Assembly: GCA_903892515.1 (NCBI GenBank)
Contig: CAITIS010000046.1
Location: 1-37,393 of the forward strand
From: an uncultured Planctomycetota bacterium
Lineage (GTDB): Bacteria; Planctomycetota; Phycisphaerae; SM23-33
DNA length: 37,393 bases
Direction: 5' to 3'
Under the pieces are notes generated by a model, which saw only the letters and a program-made list of their open reading frames with translations, was not told the origin of the DNA and ran no database searches. Position numbers and translations under genes: made by a program. Of the stretch, positions 31,980 to 37,393 are shown one piece after another. The number at the start of each line of letters is the position of its first letter. The stretch's first letter is position 1.

Positions 31980-34517
31980 GTGAGCACACGCAGTCTCGAC
32001 ACGGAAGTCATCCCAGCCCGTCTCCGCCAGTTGCCGCAGTGGGTCTGCTGGAAGATTATCATCCGGGACGGCAAGCCGACCAAGTGCCCGATCATCGCAT
32101 CCACCGGGGCTATGGCCGATTCGACCGACCCCGCGACGTGGACGACATTTGATGCTGCGCTGGCGGCGTATCAGCAGGCCGACAACCTGGCCGGCATCGG
32201 CTTCGTCTTCGCCGCCGGCGGCGGGTATTGCGGCGTGGACCTGGATGACAGCATTGATCCCGCCAACGGCCAGCTCAAGCCCTGGGCGCAGCAGTTCGTG
32301 GACATGCTGGATTCCTACACGGAGATCTCGCCCTCGGGCACCGGTGTGAAGATCTTCATCCGGGCGGTCAAGCCGGGCGACCGCTGCCGCAAGGGCTACC
32401 GGGACGGCGAAGTCGAGATGTATGACGCCGGGCGGTTCTTCACCGTCACGACCCGTAGGCTCGACGGCGTCAGCGGCGACGTCGAGGAGCGACAGGCGCA
32501 GCTTGATGCGCTGTACGCCGAGGTCTTCGGTGGAGACAAGCCCGTTCCGCCCTCCCGGGCCGCTCCGGCCGCGGCGCCCGCGCCCGCGCTGAGCGATGAC
32601 GAGATCATCAAGAAGGCATGCGCCAGTCGGAAGAACGGCCAGAAGTTCTCCGCGCTGTGGGCAGGCCGCTGGAACGACTACTTCAATTCCGCCAGCGAGG
32701 CAGACTCCTCGGTTGTCTTCACGCTGGCCTTCTACACGAAAGACCCCGCGCAGATCGACCGGGTCTTCCGGCAGTCGCAGCTCATGCGGGACAAGTGGGA
32801 CGAATACCACGGCGAGCGAACCTACGGCCAGACAACCATCGCCAAGGCCCTGGAAAAGGTTACAGGGCAGTACGAGCCCAAGAAGCGGAAGAAGAAGGCA
32901 CCCGCGCCGGCGCGACCAGCATCCGCCGCCGGACTGCCGCAGATCATCATCGATGACATTCAGCTCAGCGAGCTGACCGCCCAGGGCCTGTCTGCCGTCC
33001 GCCGGGCCAACGCGCCGCCGGTTCTGTTTGTCCGCTCCGGCTCTCTCTGTCGGGTGACCCGCGATGAGGATGGCCAACCCGGCATCGAGGACATGGACAA
33101 GGTCAGGGTCCGTGCCCGCCTGGCCGACGTGGCGACATTCTTCTCCATCAACAAGCAAGGCGAGCACATCGGCCAGAACCCGCCCCTGTACCTGGCCGAG
33201 AATATCTTGGCGCAGGGAACATGGGACTTGCCTCCGCTCGTGGGCGTGGCCCGTTCGCCCATCCTGCGCCGCGACGGAACGATCTGCACTGCGCCGGGCT
33301 ATGACGCCGAATCCAGGCTGTATTACTGCCCCGACCCGGCGTTGGTCGTCCCGCCGATTCCTGACAACCCTTCCGCCGATGAATTGGAGGCGGCTAAAGA
33401 TGAACTGATCGACTTGATCGCCGAGTTCCCCTTCGCCGACGCCGCCAGCCTGGCCAACTCGCTGGCCATCCTGCTGTCGATCCTGATGCGGCCGGTGATC
33501 TCCGGCCACGTGCCCTTGGCCATCGTGGACGCCCCCGTCCAGGGCACCGGCAAGACGCTGATGGTCACGGCCCTGGGCATCGTCGGCGTGGGCATGGTCT
33601 CGGGCGAGTCAATTCCCGACAAGCAGAACGACGACGAGTGGCGAAAGAAGATCACGTCGGTCCTGCTCAAGGGCCCGCCGCTCCTGCTGCTGGACAACAT
33701 CCCCGACAACACCACCATCGACGCCCCGCCCCTGGCGGCGCTGTTGACCACATACCTGTGGTCCGACCGCCTCCTGGGCAAGAACGATAATGTCCAGCTG
33801 CCCTCGCGGGCGGTGTGGGTGGCCACGGGCAACAACCTCCGCGTCGCCGGTGACATGCCCCGTCGCTGCTACACCGTCCGCATGGACGCCAACAGCGAGA
33901 GGCCCTGGACGCGGACGGGGTTCCGGCACGCCGATCTGGAACAATTCGCCCTGGCCAATCGTGGGCAGTTGCTCGCTTCGGCGTTCACGCTCATCCGCTC
34001 GTGGTTCGCCGCGGGTAAGCCCCAGGCAAGCGTCCCGGCCTTCGGCAGCTTCCAGGAATGGACCAACATCATCGGCAGCGTGTTGGCGCACGTGGGCATC
34101 GAGGGCTTCCTGGCCAACCTCGACGACATCCGGGCGGTCCAGGACGAGGACACTCTCCAGTGGCAGGCGTTCTTCGCCGCGTGGTGGGACCACTTCAGCG
34201 ACCGGGCGATCACAGCGGACGACCTTGCCCAGCGCATCTTCTCTAGCGACAACCTTTCGGACGAGCCCCTGCCCGATGCCTTGCTCGTCAACAAGGACAA
34301 GGGCGAAGGAGCGTTGAAGCGTTCACTGGGACGCAACCTCTCGCGTCTGACAGGCCGCATCTTCGATGGGCGCAAGCTGTGCGATGCGGGCACGAACACG
34401 CATCGCAAGGTGCGCGCATGGCGTCTAAGGTCTACTGATAGGCCTATTTCGCTGTCCGTAACCCCGCTAACCCCGCATAACCCCGCAAGTAACCCCGCAG
34501 AAGGAGATGCGGCGTGA
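31980..34517 (+). CDS. Phage/plasmid-type primase-helicase
   Basis: An 845-aa replication protein. The N-terminal part (about 15-180) is PrimPol-like: PQWVCWKIIIRDGKPTKCPI, GIGFVFAAGGGYCGVDLDD with catalytic acids, SPSGTGVKIFIR, and EMYDAGRFFTVT. A linking region follows (DDEIIKKACASRKNGQKFSALWAG) as in NrS-1-type primases. The C-terminal half has an ATPase with Walker A DAPVQGTGKT, Walker B LLLLDNI and VWVATGNN (sensor). It would prime and unwind element DNA. The start is GTG at 31980 after AGGAGG. The last codons (SVTPLTPHNPASNPAEG) encode the iteron array, so the origin lies partly inside the gene. Confidence 0.88.
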   Translation: MSTRSLDTEVIPARLRQLPQWVCWKIIIRDGKPTKCPIIASTGAMADSTDPATWTTFDAALAAYQQADNLAGIGFVFAAGGGYCGVDLDDSIDPANGQLKPWAQQFVDMLDSYTEISPSGTGVKIFIRAVKPGDRCRKGYRDGEVEMYDAGRFFTVTTRRLDGVSGDVEERQAQLDALYAEVFGGDKPVPPSRAAPAAAPAPALSDDEIIKKACASRKNGQKFSALWAGRWNDYFNSASEADSSVVFTLAFYTKDPAQIDRVFRQSQLMRDKWDEYHGERTYGQTTIAKALEKVTGQYEPKKRKKKAPAPARPASAAGLPQIIIDDIQLSELTAQGLSAVRRANAPPVLFVRSGSLCRVTRDEDGQPGIEDMDKVRVRARLADVATFFSINKQGEHIGQNPPLYLAENILAQGTWDLPPLVGVARSPILRRDGTICTAPGYDAESRLYYCPDPALVVPPIPDNPSADELEAAKDELIDLIAEFPFADAASLANSLAILLSILMRPVISGHVPLAIVDAPVQGTGKTLMVTALGIVGVGMVSGESIPDKQNDDEWRKKITSVLLKGPPLLLLDNIPDNTTIDAPPLAALLTTYLWSDRLLGKNDNVQLPSRAVWVATGNNLRVAGDMPRRCYTVRMDANSERPWTRTGFRHADLEQFALANRGQLLASAFTLIRSWFAAGKPQASVPAFGSFQEWTNIIGSVLAHVGIEGFLANLDDIRAVQDEDTLQWQAFFAAWWDHFSDRAITADDLAQRIFSSDNLSDEPLPDALLVNKDKGEGALKRSLGRNLSRLTGRIFDGRKLCDAGTNTHRKVRAWRLRSTDRPISLSVTPLTPHNPASNPAEGDAA

Positions 34518-34682
34518 CAAGGACTTACGACGATTTGCGGGGTTATCGGGGTTATTTCGCTAATGCTACACATACGCGGGCGCATGCGTGTGCGTGTGCT
34601 GGTGTGCGCATGTGCCCGCCGCATGTCATGAGGCAATATTTATGGGACGGGAAAATAACCCGCATAACCTCCCTAACCCCGC
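34459..34682. other. Candidate replication origin: TAACCCCGC iterons
   Basis: Exact TAACCCCGC occurs at 34459-34467, 34468-34476, 34478-34486, 34490-34498 and 34674-34682. One exact inverse GCGGGGTTA lies at 34537-34545. Degenerate units lie at 34546-34554 (TCGGGGTTA) and 34656-34663 (TAACCCGC). Between them are a hairpin at about 34580-34618 (GGGC-CATGCG arms) in alternating purine-pyrimidine sequence, and an AT-rich patch (AATATTTATGG, about 34636). It overlaps the primase 3' end and the gap to the next gene. Iterons, hairpin and AT-rich DNA beside a primase gene are an origin-like set. Confidence 0.7.
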
Positions 34683-34712
34683 AACACCAATCCCACAGCC
34701 AAGGAGTCTGAC

Positions 34713-35048
34713 ATGGAACGCGACACCGAATGCCGGGAACTTTTATATCACCTGCGGGCTGGATCGGACAGTCTTCTTATCCGTGATGTTCTAGGTCTGG
34801 AAGGCACAACGGATGATGTTCGCGACTGGATCATCCAGACGGCCCAGTCGCCCGCGTTCGTCGAGGAACTCATCCGCGACCATCCTGTCGACCTAGTGCC
34901 CGCCATCGAAACACTGTGGAGTCGGTCGGTACACCACGCCGCTGACGGCAAGCGCGCCGCAATCAAGCGGCTGAGGCAGGTGGTGCGTGCAGCGTTCCAG
35001 CTCTCCGCGACCTATCGTCAGTGCCTTGAGGGGCAGAACCGTGCGTAA
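34713..35048 (+). CDS. Unknown helical protein (111 aa)
   Basis: It is not recognised. It is predicted all-helical, with acidic first half (RELLYHLRAGSDSLLIRDVLGLEG, DDVRDWIIQTAQSP) and basic end (GKRAAIKRLRQVVRAAFQLS). A clean AAGGAG ribosome site precedes the ATG at 34713. It lies directly after the iteron cluster, so a replication-control or origin-binding role is conceivable but unsupported by homology. Confidence 0.7.
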   Translation: MERDTECRELLYHLRAGSDSLLIRDVLGLEGTTDDVRDWIIQTAQSPAFVEELIRDHPVDLVPAIETLWSRSVHHAADGKRAAIKRLRQVVRAAFQLSATYRQCLEGQNRA

Positions 35049-35259
35049 CCCGACGCACCACGTTCCGCCACGTTCGACGATCGCGCCCAAGGCCGCACAA
35101 CCCTACGCCTCACGCCCGTGCGCCGCCACGTGGCGGATCATCAAGGTGGGCAAGATGGGTAAGCCGTTAGGTACTCCGCCGGCTTCGGCGCGCGGTGACC
35201 GCACGGGGAACGGTAGGGAACACTCTTATTGTTTGTTGCGCATAGAGAACATCGCATAA
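35041..35259 (+). CDS. Possible small basic protein (72 aa)
   Basis: An open frame with GTG start overlapping the previous stop by 8 bp. The product is Pro/Arg/Ala-rich with CAATWRIIKVGKMGKPLG in the middle and no recognisable family. The perfect 14-bp palindrome CCGCCACGTGGCGG (35123-35136) lies inside it. Coding status is doubtful; the stretch may instead be a regulatory gap. Confidence 0.3.
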   Translation: MRNPTHHVPPRSTIAPKAAQPYASRPCAATWRIIKVGKMGKPLGTPPASARGDRTGNGREHSYCLLRIENIA

Positions 35260-35278
35260 GCATCACGGAGGCAATGAC

Positions 35279-35728
35279 ATGGGAACATTCGAACGTGGCG
35301 TTGAGCGGCTTAGACGATGCCGGGTTCGCCGTGTGGGCGGCCGAATAGTCGCCGAGCACCGGCTGGTGTGGGAAGCGCATCGCGGATCGATTCCAGAGGG
35401 CATGGCCATACACCACGTCAACGGTGACAACCGGGACAATCGGATCGAGAACCTGCAACTGGTCACTCCAGCCGAGCATCGACACATCCATGCGGGCTAT
35501 GAACTCCAGGATGGCGTATGGCACAAGCGATGTCGCACGTGCGGGCAGACCAAGCCGCTGAGCGAGTTCTACCGCTACTGCTACTACCCCTACGACGGGG
35601 CCATTCCAGCGTGTAAGCCCTGCCATCGCCAAGCGTGCAGGGATCGCCAACGAGCACTCCGCGACCAGCGACGGTCGCTGTGCGCAACAGGCGTGAAGAA
35701 CGACAAAGCGAAGGGAGACCGGACATGA
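35279..35728 (+). CDS. HNH endonuclease with C-terminal zinc ribbon
   Basis: A 149-aa protein of the HNH_3 type. EHRLVWEAHRGSIPEGMAIHHVNGDNRDNRIENLQLVTPAEH contains the HH, N and H catalytic positions. A second part has CRTCGQTKPLSEFYRY and CKPCHRQACRDR, a four-cysteine ribbon typical of phage HNH enzymes. GGAGG precedes the ATG. Its stop overlaps the ParB-domain start (ATGA). It could be a homing-type or genome-processing nuclease; restriction partnered with the adjacent methyltransferases is another possibility. Confidence 0.9.
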   Translation: MGTFERGVERLRRCRVRRVGGRIVAEHRLVWEAHRGSIPEGMAIHHVNGDNRDNRIENLQLVTPAEHRHIHAGYELQDGVWHKRCRTCGQTKPLSEFYRYCYYPYDGAIPACKPCHRQACRDRQRALRDQRRSLCATGVKNDKAKGDRT

Positions 35729-36252
35729 AGATCGAGATGCGTAACGTGGATTTGATTCGCCCCTACGAGAACAACCCCCGGAACAATGCCGAAGCCGTGG
35801 ACGCCGTGGCCAAGTCCATCGCCCAGTTCGGCTGGCAGCAGCCGATCGTCATCACCGCCGACGGCGTGATCGTCATCGGGCATACCCGGCTGCTGGCGGC
35901 AAAGAAGCTCGGCATGAAGACCGTGCCGGTGCATGTGGCCGAAGGCTTGTCGGAGTCGCAGATCAAGGCCCTTCGCATCGCCGACAACGCCACCGGCGAC
36001 ATCGCCACGTGGGACTACGACCTCTTGCCGCTGGAATTGAAGGATCTCCAGGCCGCTGACTTCGACCTGTCGCTGCTGGGGTTCGACGAGGACGAACTGG
36101 CCAAGCTGCTGGCCCCGGCGGGCACGGAAGGCCTGACTAATCCTGACGCGGTTCCCGAGCCGCCAGAAGAGCCAGTCACCCAGCCGGGCGATCTGTGGTT
36201 GTTGGGCGCCCACACGACCTGCCCGCACTGCGGCGAGGTGAACGAACTATGA
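35725..36252 (+). CDS. ParB-domain protein, split from a methyltransferase fusion
   Basis: A 175-aa protein. The ParB/Srx-like N-terminus has IRPYENNPRNNAEAVDAVAKSI, QPIVITADGVIVIGHTRLLAAKKLG and ALRIADNATGD. Such domains are commonly fused to DNA methyltransferases in phages. The joint normally reads PGDLWxLGxHRLLCGDS. Here the chain reaches QPGDLWLLGAH and then ends with a cysteine motif (TTCPHCGEVNEL). The missing HRLLCGDS appears in the next gene. ATG 35725 overlaps the HNH stop and has GGGAG ahead. Its stop overlaps the next start (ATGA). Confidence 0.85.
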   Translation: MKIEMRNVDLIRPYENNPRNNAEAVDAVAKSIAQFGWQQPIVITADGVIVIGHTRLLAAKKLGMKTVPVHVAEGLSESQIKALRIADNATGDIATWDYDLLPLELKDLQAADFDLSLLGFDEDELAKLLAPAGTEGLTNPDAVPEPPEEPVTQPGDLWLLGAHTTCPHCGEVNEL

Positions 36253-37088
36253 ACCGCCAGTGCACCTGCGCCAAATGCGGCAAGGGCTACGAGGCCTCGG
36301 TTCAGTCCCGGCATCGTCTGCTGTGTGGCGATTCCACTGTCGCGGCGGACGTCGATCGCCTGATGGACGGCCAGAAGGCGGCCTTGGGCTTCACGTCGCC
36401 GCCGTACAACGCGGGCGATAACTCTCTGGGCGGCAACAAGAGCCGGGTGGACAGCAAGTACATCGGCGTCAGCGACGACAAGCCCGCCCAGGAGTACCTG
36501 CGGTTGCTGGTCGACTTCACCACGATTGCCTTGTCGTTCTGCCAGACCGTCGCCATCAACCTGCAATCGCTGGCCGGGAACAAGGTCGTGGTGCTGGACT
36601 GGATTCATTACTTCCGCGACCACTTCGTGGACCGGATGGTCTGGTTCAAGGGCCAGGGCCAGCCGGCGATGGCCGCCAACGTGATGAACTCCCGGTTCGA
36701 GGATGTCTGGATCCTCTCGCCCCAGGAGAACCCGTCCCGCGCCATCCCGACCGGCCGATTCCAGTCGACGGTGTCCAACGTCTACGAAGGCCACGGCGTC
36801 AGCGGCGAGAACGTCGCCTCCGCCATCCACGCGGCCTCGATGCCCGTGCATCTGGCGCTTCACATTATCGAGTCGATGGACGGCACCGGCGGCATGGTTT
36901 ACGAGCCGTTCTGCGGGACCGGCACCACGATCATCGCGTCTGAGCGGTTGGGCCGGCGCTGCTTCGCCGTGGAACTGGTGCCGCAATACGTCGACGTTGC
37001 GGTCGCGCGTTGGCAGAACTTCACCGGCAATGCCGCCATCCTGGAACGGACGGGCCAGTCGCCCATCCCCATTGGAGAGAACCCATGA
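36249..37088 (+). CDS. N6/N4-type DNA methyltransferase with N-terminal zinc motif
   Basis: A 279-aa adenine-N6 or cytosine-N4 methyltransferase of beta type: motif IV TSPPYN precedes the SAM-binding motif I (FCGTGTTIIASERLGRRCFAVEL). The N-terminus, CTCAKCGKGYEASVQSRHRLLCGDS, carries a zinc-binding CxC-x2-C set fused to the usual HRLLCGDS entry. ATG 36249 is coupled to the ParB-domain gene. It may protect element DNA; sequence specificity cannot be read. The neighbour at 37085 starts with a near-copy of the same N-terminus, so the two arose by duplication. Confidence 0.9.
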   Translation: MNRQCTCAKCGKGYEASVQSRHRLLCGDSTVAADVDRLMDGQKAALGFTSPPYNAGDNSLGGNKSRVDSKYIGVSDDKPAQEYLRLLVDFTTIALSFCQTVAINLQSLAGNKVVVLDWIHYFRDHFVDRMVWFKGQGQPAMAANVMNSRFEDVWILSPQENPSRAIPTGRFQSTVSNVYEGHGVSGENVASAIHAASMPVHLALHIIESMDGTGGMVYEPFCGTGTTIIASERLGRRCFAVELVPQYVDVAVARWQNFTGNAAILERTGQSPIPIGENP

Positions 37089-37393
37089 CCACGACCCCGG
37101 AAAGACAATGCACGTGCCGCAAGTGCGGCAAGGAATATCAGGCCCCCGTGCAGTCCAAGCACCGGTTGCTGTGCGGCGACTCGCGGAAGGCCCAAGACAT
37201 GACCCGGCTGATGGATGGCCGCCTGGCGGACATGGTCTGGACGGACCCGCCCTACGGCGTGGCCATCGCCAGCCGGGTCGGCATGGGCCGCGGCGTATCT
37301 TCGTCGCAGGCGCGGGGCGAGGGCGGCAAGGGCATAGCCAACGACGATCTGAGCGTGCCGGAACTGGTGGCGTTCCTGCGCGGCGCGTTCGAC
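37085..37393 (+). CDS. Second DNA methyltransferase, cut by window end
   Basis: Only the first 103 codons are present. CTCRKCGKEYQAPVQSKHRL and LLCGDSRKAQDMTRLMDG parallel the preceding gene. Motif IV is DPPYG, so adenine N6 (D-P-P-Y) is more likely than for the TSPPYN neighbour. The ATG overlaps the previous stop (ATGA). The remainder, including motif I, lies beyond the window. Confidence 0.88.
   Translation, partial: MTTTPERQCTCRKCGKEYQAPVQSKHRLLCGDSRKAQDMTRLMDGRLADMVWTDPPYGVAIASRVGMGRGVSSSQARGEGGKGIANDDLSVPELVAFLRGAFD

Noticed and set aside
30456..33509. Antisense open frame of 1017 codons across the helicase and primase genes
   Set aside because: Its translation has no recognisable motif, and the opposite strand carries well-conserved helicase and primase motifs. 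Long antisense frames are expected in GC-rich DNA with strong codon bias.
34459..34498. CRISPR-like array
   Set aside because: The repeats are 9 bp with 0-3 bp spacing, far too short. No cas gene is present, and the PD-(D/E)XK protein at 26219 is a phage-type nuclease with no cas neighbours.

Overview
The window looks like a chromosomal stretch of a high-GC planctomycete, probably of the Phycisphaerae. Evidence is a surface protein with the planctomycete sorting-type motif LESLEGRLLLS, large TPR proteins, a Tmtc-like membrane protein with C-terminal TPRs, and many short dispersed palindromes. The assignment is inference from gene content; no rRNA or other definitive marker is present.

Left part (1-14.4 kb), host backbone. 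On the minus strand lie aat, two translationally coupled TPR genes and a Tmtc-like gene. A 10-bp-period tandem repeat, an EVE/PUA-like gene and a strong terminator follow. The LEPR-type surface protein, a YceH/DUF480 gene, and a histidine kinase/response regulator pair come next. This last block is bracketed by two inverted copies of a 125-bp MITE-like element (7118-7242 and 13167-13291), one of which supplies the stop codon of the surface protein. A selenocysteine tRNA (anticodon TCA), a GYF-domain membrane gene broken by a one-base frameshift, and tRNA-Asn(GTT) with a clear sigma-70 promoter close this part.

Right part (14.4-37.4 kb), accessory DNA, all on the plus strand. First is a two-gene OLD-nuclease plus UvrD-like helicase operon, the Gabija defence layout. 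Next is a four-gene recombination operon: a small protein, a DUF2924 protein, a large serine recombinase and a KorB-like HTH protein. An unrecognised 881-895 aa protein follows, with five GGxIxA-type hexapeptide repeats and a C-terminal winged-helix-like segment. Then comes a tightly packed phage-type early region: a sigma-like factor, a PD-(D/E)XK nuclease, a Sak4-like ATPase, a DUF669 protein, a CAT-anticodon tRNA-like gene, an ERCC4 nuclease, small zinc proteins, a RecD2-like helicase and a primase-helicase. A cluster of TAACCCCGC iterons with an AT-rich patch and a hairpin overlaps the end of the primase gene and is a candidate replication origin. An HNH nuclease, a ParB-domain protein and two tandem DNA methyltransferases (the second cut by the window end) finish the window.

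How it fits together: the recombinase operon would move the element. The RecD2, primase and iteron set would replicate it, and the PD-(D/E)XK, Sak4-like and DUF669 set would form a Red-like recombination module. The sigma-like factor may switch its genes, the methyltransferases may mask its DNA, and the Gabija-like pair is either its cargo or a neighbouring defence island. No capsid, terminase or conjugation gene is visible, so prophage versus other integrative element cannot be settled here. I found no CRISPR array and no rRNA.
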